A DNA stretch of 64,000 nucleotides. Origin: Streptomyces geranii (GTDB lineage Bacteria > Actinomycetota > Actinomycetes > Streptomycetales > Streptomycetaceae). The notes under the pieces are model-generated. The model was not told where the DNA came from. It saw nothing but the letters and a program-made list of their open reading frames with translations, and ran no database searches. The stretch covers positions 13,418-77,417 of the forward strand of contig NZ_KZ672955.1 in assembly GCF_002954775.1 (NCBI RefSeq), in the 5' to 3' direction. Every line of letters starts with the position of its first letter. The stretch's first letter is position 1. The position numbers were made by a program, and so were the translations under genes. Positions 34,629 to 44,358 of the stretch are shown one piece after another.

Positions 34629-35698
34629 TGAACCAGATCCTTTTCTCGGGCGTCATCGGAATGTTCCTGACGCTGATCGGCACCCCGCTGCTGATCAAGC
34701 TGCTGGCGCGCAAGGGCTACGGCCAGTACATCCGTGACGACGGCCCGCGCGAGCACCACGCCAAGCGCGGTACGCCGACCATGGGCGGTATCGCCTTCAT
34801 CCTGGCGACGTTCGCCGCGTACTTCCTGTCCAAGGTGATCACCGGCAAGCCGCCGACCTTCTCCGGGCTGCTCGTGCTCGGTCTGATGGGCGGCATGGGC
34901 CTGGTCGGCTTCCTGGACGACTACATCAAGATCGTCAAGCGGCGCTCGCTCGGTCTGCGGGCCAAGGCGAAGATGGCCGGCCAGCTGACCGTCGGTATCG
35001 CCTTCGCGGTGCTCTCGCTCCAGTTCAAGGACAGCCTCGGCAACACGCCGGCCTCCACGAAGCTCTCCTTCGTGCAGGACTTCGGCTGGACGATCGGTCC
35101 GGTGCTGTTCGTCGTCTGGGCACTCTTCATGATCCTCGCGATGTCGAACGGCGTGAACCTGACGGACGGTCTGGACGGCCTCGCCACCGGCGCCTCCGTC
35201 CTCGTCTTCGGCGCGTACACGTTCATCGGCGTCTGGCAGTTCCAGGAGTCCTGCGCCAACGCGGTGACCCTGACCAACCCGGCCGCGTGCTACGAGGTAC
35301 GAGATCCACTGGACCTCGCCGTCGTCGCCTCGGCCCTGATGGGTGCCTGCCTCGGCTTCCTGTGGTGGAACACGTCGCCCGCCAAGATCTTCATGGGCGA
35401 CACCGGTTCACTGGCCCTGGGCGGCGCGCTCGCCGGCCTCGCGATCTGCTCCCGTACGGAGCTGCTGCTGGCGCTCCTCGGCGGCCTGTTCGTGCTGATC
35501 ACCATGTCGGTGGTCATCCAGGTCGGCTCCTTCAAGCTCACCGGCAAGCGCGTGTTCCGAATGGCCCCGCTCCAGCACCACTTCGAGCTCAAGGGCTGGT
35601 CCGAGGTCCTTGTCGTGGTCCGCTTCTGGATCATCCAGGGCATCTGCGTGATCGTCGGACTGGGCATCTTCTACGCGGGATGGGCGGCCGACAAGTGA
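34625..35698 (+). CDS. mraY: Phospho-MurNAc-pentapeptide transferase MraY
   Basis: This 357-residue integral membrane enzyme with about ten helices transfers phospho-MurNAc-pentapeptide to undecaprenyl phosphate, forming lipid I. Family motifs are visible: GTPTMGG, GFLDDYIK, the Asp-rich NLTDGLDGLA and FMGDTGSLALGG, and MAPLQHHFEL near the end. ATG 34625 overlaps the murF stop, and its own stop overlaps the murD start by 4 bp. It works just before MurG. Confidence 0.97.
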   Translation: MMNQILFSGVIGMFLTLIGTPLLIKLLARKGYGQYIRDDGPREHHAKRGTPTMGGIAFILATFAAYFLSKVITGKPPTFSGLLVLGLMGGMGLVGFLDDYIKIVKRRSLGLRAKAKMAGQLTVGIAFAVLSLQFKDSLGNTPASTKLSFVQDFGWTIGPVLFVVWALFMILAMSNGVNLTDGLDGLATGASVLVFGAYTFIGVWQFQESCANAVTLTNPAACYEVRDPLDLAVVASALMGACLGFLWWNTSPAKIFMGDTGSLALGGALAGLAICSRTELLLALLGGLFVLITMSVVIQVGSFKLTGKRVFRMAPLQHHFELKGWSEVLVVVRFWIIQGICVIVGLGIFYAGWAADK

Positions 35699-37122
35699 CA
35701 TCCGGTCAGGGCAGCGAGTGGAAGGGCCTGCGCGTCACCGTCGCGGGCCTCGGCGTGAGCGGCATCAGCGCCGCCCGCGCCCTGACCGCCCTCGGCGCAG
35801 TCGTCACCGTCGTGGACGGCGGCGACTCCGAGGCCCACCGGGAACGCGCCGCCGCCCTGGAGGGCGTCGAGGTCCGCCTCGGCGACGCGGAGACGCTGCC
35901 CGAGGGGACCGGACTCGTCGTCACCTCGCCCGGCTGGAAGCCGAGTTCACCGCTGTTCGCGGCGGCGGCCGAGGCGGGCGTGGATGTCGTGGGTGATGTG
36001 GAGATCGCGTGGCGGTTGCGCGGCCGGGACGGTCGAGAACCAGCCCCCTGGCTGGCGATCACCGGCACCAACGGCAAGACGACCACCACCCAGATGCTCG
36101 CCTCGATCCTCCGCGCGGCGGGCCTGCGTACGGCCGCGGTCGGCAACATCGGCACCCCGATCATCGACGTGGTCCTCGGCGAGGAGACCCACGACGTCCT
36201 GGCCGTCGAACTGTCCAGCTACCAGCTCCACTGGGCGCCCTCCCTGCGTGCCCACTCCGCCGCAGTCCTGAACCTCGCCCCCGACCACCTCGACTGGCAC
36301 GGCTCCATGGAGGCGTACGCCGCCGACAAGGGCCGTATCTACGAGGGCAATCGGGTCGCCTGTGTCTACAACACCGCCGACAAGGCCACCGAGGACCTGG
36401 TGCGCGGCGCGGACGTCGAGGAGGGGTGCCGGGCGATCGGGTTCACCCTCGGGGCGCCCGGACCGTCCCAACTCGGCGTCGTGGACGGCATCCTGGTCGA
36501 CCGGGCCTTCGTCGAGAACCGGCAGCGGAACGCGCAGGAGCTGGCGGAGGTCGCGGACGTCAACCCGCCGGCCCCACACAACATCGCCAACGCCCTTGCC
36601 GCGGCTGCCCTCGCGCGTGCCTACGGGGTGCCCGCGAAGGCCGTACGGGACGGCCTGCGGGCCTTCACCCCGGACGCCCATCGCATCGCACACGTGGCCG
36701 ATGTGGACGGGGTCGCGTACATCGACGACTCCAAGGCGACCAACACCCATGCGGCCGAGGCCTCCTTGGCGGCGTACGAGTCGATCGTGTGGATCGCGGG
36801 CGGGCTCGCCAAGGGCGCGACCTTCGACGAGCTGGTCGCCAAGTCGGCAAAGCGACTGCGCGGGGTGGTCCTGATCGGCGCCGACCGGGCGCTCATCGGC
36901 GAAGCCCTCGCGCGACACGCGCCGGAGGTACCCGTCGTCGACCTCGACCGGACCGACACTGGGGCGATGCTCGCGGCGGTCCGCTCGGCGCGGGGCCTGG
37001 CCGGTGCCGGGGACACGGTGCTGTTGGCGCCTGCCTGTGCGTCGATGGACATGTTCGCCAACTACAACAAACGCGGTGACGCGTTCGCGCAGGCGGTTCG
37101 CGAACTCGGTACGGGGACCTGA
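35695..37122 (+). CDS. murD: UDP-MurNAc-L-alanine:D-glutamate ligase MurD
   Basis: This 475-residue Mur ligase adds D-Glu to UDP-MurNAc-L-Ala. It has an N-terminal UDP-binding Rossmann domain (VTVAGLGVSGISAARAL), the ATP site GTNGKTTTT, the SSYQL and HLDWHGSMEAYAADK segments, and YIDDSKATN in the C-terminal domain. GTG at 35695 overlaps the mraY stop by 4 bp. After it the tight packing of the cluster is broken by a 144-bp gap that holds a dispersed repeat. Confidence 0.96.
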   Translation: MTSGQGSEWKGLRVTVAGLGVSGISAARALTALGAVVTVVDGGDSEAHRERAAALEGVEVRLGDAETLPEGTGLVVTSPGWKPSSPLFAAAAEAGVDVVGDVEIAWRLRGRDGREPAPWLAITGTNGKTTTTQMLASILRAAGLRTAAVGNIGTPIIDVVLGEETHDVLAVELSSYQLHWAPSLRAHSAAVLNLAPDHLDWHGSMEAYAADKGRIYEGNRVACVYNTADKATEDLVRGADVEEGCRAIGFTLGAPGPSQLGVVDGILVDRAFVENRQRNAQELAEVADVNPPAPHNIANALAAAALARAYGVPAKAVRDGLRAFTPDAHRIAHVADVDGVAYIDDSKATNTHAAEASLAAYESIVWIAGGLAKGATFDELVAKSAKRLRGVVLIGADRALIGEALARHAPEVPVVDLDRTDTGAMLAAVRSARGLAGAGDTVLLAPACASMDMFANYNKRGDAFAQAVRELGTGT

Positions 37123-37194
37123 CGGTCGGTCCTTGGCCGCGGTGCCTTCGGGAGCCCTTGGAGGGACGCGTGACGGGGATTCGGCGGTTTGTTC

Positions 37195-37247
37195 GCTGCG
37201 GGCCGGTGGGGGCTGGTCGCGCAGTTCCCCGCGCCCCTTTGGGGCGC
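37195..37247 (+). repeat. Dispersed extragenic repeat, copy 1
   Basis: The sequence GCTGCGGGCCGGTGGGGGCT, followed by GGTCGCGCAGTTCCCCGCGC and CCCTTTGGGGCGC, is nearly the same as 46084-46138. GGGGCTGG..CCCC and GCGCCCC/GGGGCGC are inverted, so it can fold into hairpins. It sits in the murD-ftsW gap, ending 19 bp before the ftsW ATG. From memory this motif is repeated many times in Streptomyces genomes. Confidence 0.8.
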
Positions 37248-37266
37248 GGCTGTGCGGGGGGTTGCG

Positions 37267-38637
37267 ATGCCCAGTAGCCGTACCGGTCGTGCGCCTGTTC
37301 AGCGGGCCGTTCGGGTTCGGCGGCCCGCCGCTCCCCGGCCGCCCCGTGACAATCCCGTACGCGCCCTCCACCGGCGTATCCAGCGCGCCTGGGACCGCCC
37401 CCTGACCGCCTACTACGTGATCCTCGGTGGGTCGCTGCTGATCACCGTGCTCGGGCTGGTGATGGTCTACTCGGCCTCCCAGATCACCGCGCTGCAGCTC
37501 TCCAAGCCGGGGACCTTCTTCTTCCGCAAACAGTTGCTCGCCGCCACGATCGGCGGGGTGCTGCTGTTCTCCGCCTCGCGGATGCCGGTCAAACTGCACC
37601 GGGCGCTCGCCTATCCGATCCTCGCCGGGTCCGTCTTCATGATGATCCTCGTGCAGGTGCCGGGGATAGGGGTGTCGATCAACGGCAACCAGAACTGGAT
37701 CTCCCTGGGCGGTTCTTTCCTCATCCAGCCCAGCGAGTTCGGCAAGCTCGCGCTGGTGCTGTGGGGCGCCGATCTGATCGCCCGGAAAGAGGACAAGCGG
37801 CTGCTCACGCAGTGGAAGCACATGCTGGTGCCGCTCGTCCCCGTGACGTTCATGCTGCTCGGGCTGATCATGCTCGGCGGCGACATGGGGACGGCGATCA
37901 TCCTCACCGCCGTACTGTTCGGGCTGCTCTGGCTGGCCGGGGCGCCCACGCGGCTGTTCGTCGGCGTGCTGTCCGTCGCCGCGTTCATCGGGATGGTCCT
38001 CATCAAGACCAGCCCCAACCGCATGGCCCGCTTCCAGTGCATCGGCGCCACCGAACCCGGCACCGGGGCCAACTCCTGCTGGCAGGCCGTGCACGGGATC
38101 TACGCGCTCGCCTCCGGTGGCCTGTTCGGGTCGGGGCTCGGCGCGAGTGTGGAAAAATGGGGGCAACTCCCCGAAGCGCACACCGACTTCATCTTCGCCG
38201 TCACCGGTGAGGAACTGGGCCTGGCGGGGACGCTGTCGGTGCTCGCCCTCTTCGCGGCCCTAGGCTATGCGGGTATCCGCGTGGCCGGACGCACGGAGGA
38301 CCCCTTCGTGAGGTATGCCGCGGGAGGCGTGACGACCTGGATCACCGCTCAGGCGGTGGTCAACATCGGTGCGGTGCTCGGCCTGCTGCCGATCGCCGGT
38401 GTCCCGCTCCCGCTGTTCTCCTACGGGGGCTCCGCCCTGCTGCCGACCATGTTCGCCGTCGGACTGCTGATCGCCTTCGCCCGCGACGAACCGGGTGCGC
38501 GGGCGGCGCTTTCGTTGCGGCAACCCCGCTTTGGTAGAAAACGGGGGGCCGGGGGTCCGGTGTCCGATCGGAGCCCCCGGAGATGGAACACGATGCGACG
38601 GCGTGCCTCGGCGGCGCGTACGTCCGGAGAGCGGTGA
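37267..38637 (+). CDS. ftsW: Septal peptidoglycan polymerase FtsW (SEDS)
   Basis: This 456-residue SEDS protein with about ten helices polymerises lipid II at the septum, working with FtsI. SEDS features include NQNWISLGGSFLIQPSEFGKL, the loop GLGASVEKWGQLPEAHTDFIFAVTGEELG with its functional acidic residues, and PLPLFSYGGSALL. The tail is basic. I chose ATG at 37267, just behind GGGGGG and the repeat element; frames from 37189 would translate the repeat. Confidence 0.94.
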   Translation: MPSSRTGRAPVQRAVRVRRPAAPRPPRDNPVRALHRRIQRAWDRPLTAYYVILGGSLLITVLGLVMVYSASQITALQLSKPGTFFFRKQLLAATIGGVLLFSASRMPVKLHRALAYPILAGSVFMMILVQVPGIGVSINGNQNWISLGGSFLIQPSEFGKLALVLWGADLIARKEDKRLLTQWKHMLVPLVPVTFMLLGLIMLGGDMGTAIILTAVLFGLLWLAGAPTRLFVGVLSVAAFIGMVLIKTSPNRMARFQCIGATEPGTGANSCWQAVHGIYALASGGLFGSGLGASVEKWGQLPEAHTDFIFAVTGEELGLAGTLSVLALFAALGYAGIRVAGRTEDPFVRYAAGGVTTWITAQAVVNIGAVLGLLPIAGVPLPLFSYGGSALLPTMFAVGLLIAFARDEPGARAALSLRQPRFGRKRGAGGPVSDRSPRRWNTMRRRASAARTSGER

Positions 38638-38643
38638 ATTTCG

Positions 38644-39735
38644 GTGCATGTCGTACTCGCCGGTGGGGGGACCGCCGGCCACATCGAGCCCGCGCTCGCC
38701 CTCGCGGACGCCCTGCGCAGGCAGGATCCCACCGTGGGGATCACGGCCCTGGGCACGGAACGCGGTCTGGAGACCCGGCTCGTGCCCGAACGGGGCTATG
38801 ACCTGGCGCTGATCCCGGCGGTCCCGCTGCCGCGCAAGCCCACCCCCGAACTGATCACCGTCCCCGGGCGGCTGCGCGGCACCATCAAGGCCGCCGAGCA
38901 GATCCTGGAGCGCACCAAGGCGGACTGCGTCGTCGGCTTCGGCGGCTACGTGGCCCTGCCCGGCTACCTCGCCGCCAAGCGCCTCGGTGTGCCGATCGTC
39001 GTCCACGAGGCCAACGCCCGCCCCGGCCTCGCCAACAAGATCGGCTCCCGGTACGCCGCCCAGGTCGCCGTCTCCACGCCCGACAGCAAGCTCCGGGACG
39101 CCCGCTACATCGGCATCCCGCTGCGCCGCTCCATCGCCACCCTGGACCGCGCCGCCGTACGCCCGCAGGCGCGCGCCGCGTTCGGGCTCGACCCGAGTCT
39201 GCCGACGCTGCTGGTCTCGGGCGGCTCGCAGGGCGCCCGGCACCTCAACGAGGTGGTCGAGCGGGTCGCGCCGTACCTCCAGCAGGCCGGGATCCAGGTG
39301 CTGCACGCGGTCGGCCCGAAGAACGAACTGCCGCAGGTCCACCAGATGCCGGGGATGCCCCCCTACATCCCGGTACCGTACGTGGACCGGATGGACCTCG
39401 CGTACGCCGCTGCCGACATGATGCTCTGCCGCGCGGGCGCGATGACCGTCGCCGAACTCTCCGCCGTCGGGCTCCCCGCCGCCTACGTCCCGCTGCCCAT
39501 CGGCAACGGCGAACAGCGGCTGAACGCCCAGCCGGTGGTCAAGGCCGGCGGCGGACTCCTGGTCGACGACGCGGACCTGACGCCCGAGTGGGTGCAGCGA
39601 CACGTCCTGCCCGTCCTCGCCGACCCCCACCGGCTGTACGAGATGTCCCGCGCCGCCAGCGAGTTCGGCCGCCGGGACGCCGACGACCTGCTCGTCGGCA
39701 TGGTGTACGAGGCGATCGCCTCGCGCCACCGATAG
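38644..39735 (+). CDS. murG: Lipid II synthase MurG
   Basis: This 363-residue GT-B glycosyltransferase adds GlcNAc to lipid I on the inner membrane face, giving lipid II. Motifs: the N-terminal glycine loop [19 protein letters not shown], the acceptor-region [25 protein letters not shown], and the UDP-GlcNAc site [12 protein letters not shown] with [12 protein letters not shown] and [16 protein letters not shown] at 38644 lies 6 bp past the ftsW stop. Confidence 0.97.
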   Translation: MHVVLAGGGTAGHIEPALALADALRRQDPTVGITALGTERGLETRLVPERGYDLALIPAVPLPRKPTPELITVPGRLRGTIKAAEQILERTKADCVVGFGGYVALPGYLAAKRLGVPIVVHEANARPGLANKIGSRYAAQVAVSTPDSKLRDARYIGIPLRRSIATLDRAAVRPQARAAFGLDPSLPTLLVSGGSQGARHLNEVVERVAPYLQQAGIQVLHAVGPKNELPQVHQMPGMPPYIPVPYVDRMDLAYAAADMMLCRAGAMTVAELSAVGLPAAYVPLPIGNGEQRLNAQPVVKAGGGLLVDDADLTPEWVQRHVLPVLADPHRLYEMSRAASEFGRRDADDLLVGMVYEAIASRHR

Positions 39736-39765
39736 GCGACGACGAGGGAAGGCGGGCAGGGGCCA

Positions 39766-40584
39766 GTGGCCGGAGCGACGACTGCCGAACGTGGCGAACG
39801 ACAGCAGGGCACCTCCTCCGGCCCGCCCCGCCTGCCGGGCCTCCTGCGGCGGTTGGGGCCGCGCAGGCTTCGTACGATCGTCATCCTGGCCCTCGCCCTG
39901 CTCGTCCTCCTCGGAGGCGTCCTCTGGGTGCTCTACGGCTCCCGGTGGACGCGCGTGGAGCGCGTGTCGGTGTCGGGGACCGGGGTGCTGACGCAGGCAC
40001 AGGTGCGCGAGGCCGCCGACGTTCCGGTCGGGGATCCGCTCGTTTCCGTCGACACCGGAGCCATTGAGTCCCGACTGCTCAGGAAATTGCCCCGAATTGA
40101 CTCGGTTGAGGTCACTCGATCCTGGCCGCACGGAATCGGCCTGAAAGTGGTCGAACGTACCCCGGTTCTGATTGTCGAAAGCAGCGGGAATGGGGGCAAG
40201 TATGTCGAAGTGGACGCTAAAGGCGTGCGATTCGCGACGGTTTCCCGCGCCCCGGAAGGCGTACCCGCATTGGAATTGACGCTGTCCCGGACCGGTTCAC
40301 AGGGCGCGAGTGTGCGCCGCTTCGGCAGCGACCGGCTGGTGCGCGAGGCGGTGCGGGTGGCGGGCGATCTGCCGAGTGCCGTCGCGCGGCTCACCAAAGC
40401 CGTCAAGGTCCGTTCGTACGACTCCATCTCGCTGGAGTTGGGCGGCGGCCGGACCGTCGCATGGGGGAGCGGCGAGCAGGGCGCGGCGAAGGCCCGTGCG
40501 CTCACCGCCCTCATGAAAGCAGCTCCAGGGGCGCGGCACTTCGACGTGAGCGTTCCCACCGCCCCTGCGTCAGCGGGGAGTTGA
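39766..40584 (+). CDS. ftsQ: Cell division protein FtsQ
   Basis: This 272-residue bitopic protein has a basic cytoplasmic tail (1-35), one membrane helix (about 36-57), a POTRA domain (about 62-132, VERVSVSGTGVLTQAQVREAA) and the FtsQ beta domain. In the divisome it recruits FtsL/DivIC and regulates septal synthesis. GTG start at 39766. The interval 40585-40860 after it belongs to ftsZ regulation. Its codon use shows a slight AT-rich patch at 40080-40280. Confidence 0.94.
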   Translation: MAGATTAERGERQQGTSSGPPRLPGLLRRLGPRRLRTIVILALALLVLLGGVLWVLYGSRWTRVERVSVSGTGVLTQAQVREAADVPVGDPLVSVDTGAIESRLLRKLPRIDSVEVTRSWPHGIGLKVVERTPVLIVESSGNGGKYVEVDAKGVRFATVSRAPEGVPALELTLSRTGSQGASVRRFGSDRLVREAVRVAGDLPSAVARLTKAVKVRSYDSISLELGGGRTVAWGSGEQGAAKARALTALMKAAPGARHFDVSVPTAPASAGS

Positions 40585-40741
40585 CGCCTGTCCGTGCAGG
40601 CCAGCACCCTGGTTGGGCATCGCTATGGCTGATCACATAGGGTGAAAAGAAAAACGGGAGGTTCGGCGTGTTCGTTGAACGTGCGCCACTTGTCGACTTA
40701 GTGTCCTGTTCGGAAGAGTCCAAGGAACAGACACACTGGTA

Positions 40742-40766
40742 ACCCTAAACTTCAACGTTAGGGTTC
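40742..40766. promoter_or_regulatory. Inverted repeat in the ftsZ upstream region
   Basis: AACCCTAA (40742-40749) and TTAGGGTT (40759-40766) are perfect arms around a 9-nt spacer, 95 bp before ftsZ. The AT-rich 40620-40790 interval is where S. coelicolor ftsZ has its multiple promoters, one of them sporulation-specific (known). I infer that this repeat belongs to that control region, as an operator or as part of a promoter. Confidence 0.5.
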
Positions 40767-40860
40767 GGGTCGGCGTTCGGACCGTCCCACTTCGGCATGA
40801 GTTGTCGGTTCGCGGCACCGCGAGGCGGCGACACGTAACTCGAGGCGAGAGGCCTTCGAC

Positions 40861-42051
40861 GTGGCAGCACCGCAGAACTACCTCGCAGTCATCAAAGTCA
40901 TCGGTGTCGGCGGCGGTGGTGTCAATGCCATCAACCGGATGATCGAGGTCGGTCTGAAGGGCGTCGAGTTCATCGCCATCAACACCGACGCGCAGGCGCT
41001 GTTGATGAGCGACGCCGACGTCAAGCTCGACGTCGGCCGCGAACTCACCCGCGGACTCGGCGCCGGTGCCAACCCGGCCGTCGGCCGCAAGGCGGCCGAG
41101 GACCACCGCGAGGAGATCGAGGAGGTCCTCAAGGGGGCCGACATGGTCTTCGTGACGGCCGGCGAGGGCGGCGGCACCGGCACCGGTGGCGCACCCGTGG
41201 TGGCCAACATCGCCCGCTCCCTGGGCGCCCTCACGATCGGCGTGGTCACCCGTCCCTTCACCTTCGAAGGACGGCGCCGGGCCAACCAGGCCGAGGACGG
41301 CATCGCGGAACTCCGCGAAGAGGTCGACACCCTCATCGTCATCCCCAACGACCGCCTGCTGTCCATCTCGGACCGCCAGGTCTCGGTCCTCGACGCCTTC
41401 AAGTCGGCGGACCAGGTCCTGCTCTCCGGCGTTCAGGGCATCACCGACCTGATCACCACCCCCGGTCTGATCAACCTCGACTTCGCGGACGTCAAGTCCG
41501 TGATGTCCGAGGCGGGTTCGGCCCTCATGGGCATCGGTTCGGCCCGTGGCGACGACCGCGCGGTGGCGGCTGCCGAGATGGCGATCTCCTCGCCGCTCCT
41601 CGAAGCCTCCATCGACGGCGCCCGGGGCGTCCTGCTCTCCATCTCCGGCGGCTCCGACCTCGGCCTGTTCGAGATCAACGAGGCCGCCCAACTGGTCAGC
41701 GAGGCCGCGCACCCCGAGGCCAACATCATCTTCGGCGCCGTCATCGACGACGCCCTCGGTGACGAGGTCCGGGTCACGGTCATCGCGGCCGGCTTCGACG
41801 GGGGCCAGCCGCCGCCGAAGCGCGACAACATCCTCGGCTCGGCCGGCGCCAAGCGCGACGAACCGACGCCGGTACGGTCCGCCGACAGCCGTCCGTCCTT
41901 CGGCTCGCTCGGCAGCGTCACGCCGAGGGAGACGCAGGCATCCGCCCCGGAGCCGGTCAGCGAACTCCCGGTCTCCCCGCCGGTCCCGCCGTCCCGGTCC
42001 TACTCGGACAGCGCGGCCGAGGAGCTGGACGTGCCGGACTTCCTGAAGTGA
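40861..42051 (+). CDS. ftsZ: Cell division GTPase FtsZ
   Basis: This 396-residue tubulin homologue forms the Z ring and, in Streptomyces, the ladders of sporulation septa. The tubulin signature GGGTGTG is at 103-109, the N-terminal [13 protein letters not shown] binds nucleotide, and NTDAQAL and the T7-loop region with [11 protein letters not shown] are intact. A disordered Pro/Ser-rich linker leads to the conserved C-terminal peptide LDVPDFLK, which binds SepF. GTG at 40861 follows GAGAGG. ftsA is absent, as usual in actinobacteria, where SepF is the membrane anchor. Confidence 0.98.
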   Translation: MAAPQNYLAVIKVIGVGGGGVNAINRMIEVGLKGVEFIAINTDAQALLMSDADVKLDVGRELTRGLGAGANPAVGRKAAEDHREEIEEVLKGADMVFVTAGEGGGTGTGGAPVVANIARSLGALTIGVVTRPFTFEGRRRANQAEDGIAELREEVDTLIVIPNDRLLSISDRQVSVLDAFKSADQVLLSGVQGITDLITTPGLINLDFADVKSVMSEAGSALMGIGSARGDDRAVAAAEMAISSPLLEASIDGARGVLLSISGGSDLGLFEINEAAQLVSEAAHPEANIIFGAVIDDALGDEVRVTVIAAGFDGGQPPPKRDNILGSAGAKRDEPTPVRSADSRPSFGSLGSVTPRETQASAPEPVSELPVSPPVPPSRSYSDSAAEELDVPDFLK

Positions 42052-42785
42052 TAGGACAGCGCTCGGCAACGAGCGACGCGAGCGGCGCGCACTTCGCCTT
42101 CACCGACCGGTGGGGCGGGGTGAGCGCCGTTCCGTTCGCGGAGCTGAACCTCGGCGGAGCGGTCGGCGACGACCCGGACGCCGTAGGCACGAACCGTGAA
42201 CTGGCCGCCAAGTCCCTGGGTCTCGACCCGGAGCGGGTGGTCTGGATGAACCAGGTGCACGGCAACGACGTCGCAGAGGTCGACGGCCCGTGGACCACCC
42301 CGGTCACCCCGCCGGTGGACGGCCTCGTCACCGCCGTCAGGGGCCTCGCGCTCGCCGTCCTCACCGCCGACTGCGTCCCCGTCCTGCTGGCCGACCCGGT
42401 CGCCGGAGTGGTCGCCGCGGCCCACGCGGGCCGGCCCGGCATGATCGCCGGAATCGTCCCCGCCGCCGTGGACGCCATGGAATCGCTCGGCGCCGACCCC
42501 ACCCGGATCGTCGCCCGCACCGGCCCCGCCGTCTGCGGACGCTGCTACGAGGTCCCGGAGGAGATGCGCGCCGACGTCGCCGCCGTCGAACCCGCCGCGT
42601 ACGCCGAGACGAGCTGGGGCACCCCGGCGGTCGACGTGGTCGCGGGAGTGCACGCGCAGTTGGAGCGGCTCGGGGTGCGCGACCGGGAGCGGTCGCCGGT
42701 GTGCACCCGGGAGTCCGCCGACCACTTCTCGTACCGCCGCGACCGGACGACCGGGCGGCTCGCAGGCTATGTCTGGCTGGACTGA
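42048..42785 (+). CDS. pgeF: Peptidoglycan editing factor PgeF (YfiH/YlmD, multicopper polyphenol oxidase-like)
   Basis: This 245-residue protein belongs to the YfiH/YlmD family. Zinc-site residues appear in [20 protein letters not shown] and [10 protein letters not shown]. In E. coli the homologue removes mis-incorporated L-Ser from muropeptide precursors (known), which suits its place behind ftsZ. The family has often been labelled laccase. GTG at 42048 overlaps the ftsZ stop by 4 bp. Confidence 0.92.
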   Translation: MIGQRSATSDASGAHFAFTDRWGGVSAVPFAELNLGGAVGDDPDAVGTNRELAAKSLGLDPERVVWMNQVHGNDVAEVDGPWTTPVTPPVDGLVTAVRGLALAVLTADCVPVLLADPVAGVVAAAHAGRPGMIAGIVPAAVDAMESLGADPTRIVARTGPAVCGRCYEVPEEMRADVAAVEPAAYAETSWGTPAVDVVAGVHAQLERLGVRDRERSPVCTRESADHFSYRRDRTTGRLAGYVWLD

Positions 42786-42791
42786 TAGGAC

Positions 42792-43511
42792 ATGACGGAC
42801 CGTAGAGGCGAACTCACCGCGAATCTGGCGGTGGTGGAGGAGCGGATCGCGACGGCCTGCTCGGCGGCTGGCCGTAAGCGCGAGGAGGTGACGCTGGTCG
42901 TCGTCACCAAGACCTACCCGGCGAGCGATGTGCGGATCCTGTGCGAGCTGGGTGTGCGCCACGTGGCCGAGAACCGGGACCAGGACGCGGCCCCCAAGGC
43001 CGAGGCCTGCGCGGATCTGCCGCTCACCTGGCACTTCGTGGGCCAGCTGCAGACCAACAAGGTGCGTTCCGTGGTCGGTTACTCCGGTGTCGTGCAGTCC
43101 GTGGACCGGGACCGGCTGGTCTCGGCGCTGTCCAAAGAGGCGGTACGGACCGGCCGCGAGGTGGGCTGTCTGATCCAGGTCGCGCTCGACGCGCAGGAGA
43201 GCGGGCGCGGTGCGCGAGGGGGTGTGGGGCCGGGCGGGATCGGGGAGTTGGCCGACCTCGTGGCCGGGGCCGAGGGGCTCAGGCTGGACGGACTGATGAC
43301 CGTCGCACCACTGACCGGACCGTACGCCGGACGTGAACTTGCGGCGTTCGAGCGGCTGATGGATTTGTCGACTGCTATGCGCCGCACGCATCCGGCTGCG
43401 AACATGGTGTCCGCAGGGATGAGTGCGGACCTCGAACAGGCCGTGGCGGCCGGGGCGACACATGTGCGCGTCGGCAGTGCGGTACTCGGAGTCCGTCCCA
43501 GGCTCGGGTAA
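42792..43511 (+). CDS. YggS family PLP-binding protein
   Basis: This 239-residue TIM-barrel protein (YggS/YlmE/PLPBP) binds pyridoxal 5'-phosphate; the lysine is in VVVTKTYPA and the family blocks HFVGQLQTNKV, SVDRDRL and GLMTVAPL are present. It is thought to manage PLP supply and has no known catalytic activity. ATG at 42792 lies 6 bp past pgeF, in the conserved ftsZ-pgeF-yggS-sepF order. Confidence 0.94.
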   Translation: MTDRRGELTANLAVVEERIATACSAAGRKREEVTLVVVTKTYPASDVRILCELGVRHVAENRDQDAAPKAEACADLPLTWHFVGQLQTNKVRSVVGYSGVVQSVDRDRLVSALSKEAVRTGREVGCLIQVALDAQESGRGARGGVGPGGIGELADLVAGAEGLRLDGLMTVAPLTGPYAGRELAAFERLMDLSTAMRRTHPAANMVSAGMSADLEQAVAAGATHVRVGSAVLGVRPRLG

Positions 43512-43640
43512 CGTCGCCAGGAAGTCGGACCACAGCAGAAAATATGGTCATTACCGCCGATGGGCGGTCATAACGACCTCGTGGATCGCGGGCACTCGGC
43601 ATTCGTCAGTCGATCCACCACAGAGCGGAGGACTCGGAGC

Positions 43641-44309
43641 ATGGCCGGCGCGATGCGCAAGATGGCGGTCTACCTCGGCCTCGTGGAGGACGATGGGTAC
43701 GACGGCCGGGGTTTCGACCCCGATGACGACTTCGAACCCGAACTGGACCCCGAGCCCGAGCGCGACCTGCGGCGGCGTGAGCCCTCGCACCAGCAGCACG
43801 GTTCGCACCAGTCCCACCAACCGCACCAGTCGCATCAGTCCCAAAGGGACGAATCGGTACGAGTGGTGCAGCCGTCGGCACCACGTGATCCGGTGCCTCA
43901 TTCCGCTTCGCTGGGCGCGGAATCCGGGCGTCCGGCGCGGATCGCGCCCGTGGCGTCCATCACACAAGAACGTCAAAGCCTGGAGAAGAACGCACCGGTG
44001 ATCATGCCCAAGGTCGTGTCGGAACGAGAGCCTTACCGGATCACCACGCTCCACCCCCGGACCTACAACGAGGCCCGTACCATCGGGGAACACTTCCGTG
44101 AGGGCACTCCTGTGATCATGAATCTCACTGAGATGGATGACACAGATGCGAAGCGACTTGTCGACTTCGCGGCCGGTTTGGTGTTTGGTCTTCACGGCAG
44201 CATCGAGCGGGTGACGCAGAAGGTGTTCCTGTTGTCGCCTGCTAACGTCGATGTCACGGCGGAGGACAAGGCCCGCATCGCAGAGGGCGGGTTCTTCAAC
44301 CAGAGCTGA
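43641..44309 (+). CDS. sepF: Cell division protein SepF
   Basis: This 222-residue protein has the N-terminal membrane-binding amphipathic helix ([17 protein letters not shown]), an acidic then His/Gln/Ser-rich linker (about 49-68, HQSHQ repeats), and the C-terminal SepF domain (about 125-215) that binds FtsZ. It tethers FtsZ to the membrane in place of FtsA. ATG at 43641 follows GGAGGACTCGGAGC. The 129 bp before it can hold its own promoter. Confidence 0.96.
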   Translation: MAGAMRKMAVYLGLVEDDGYDGRGFDPDDDFEPELDPEPERDLRRREPSHQQHGSHQSHQPHQSHQSQRDESVRVVQPSAPRDPVPHSASLGAESGRPARIAPVASITQERQSLEKNAPVIMPKVVSEREPYRITTLHPRTYNEARTIGEHFREGTPVIMNLTEMDDTDAKRLVDFAAGLVFGLHGSIERVTQKVFLLSPANVDVTAEDKARIAEGGFFNQS

Positions 44310-44358
44310 TAGCAGGGCCAGGCAGCAGTAACGAACAGGGGAGAGGGAAGCACGGATC

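Noticed and set aside
35947..38181. 744-residue minus-strand frame opposite murD and ftsW
   Set aside because: Shadow frame; it also translates the dispersed repeat.
40585..40741. Possible small gene between ftsQ and ftsZ
   Set aside because: Frames are short and interrupted; the AT-rich sequence fits promoters.
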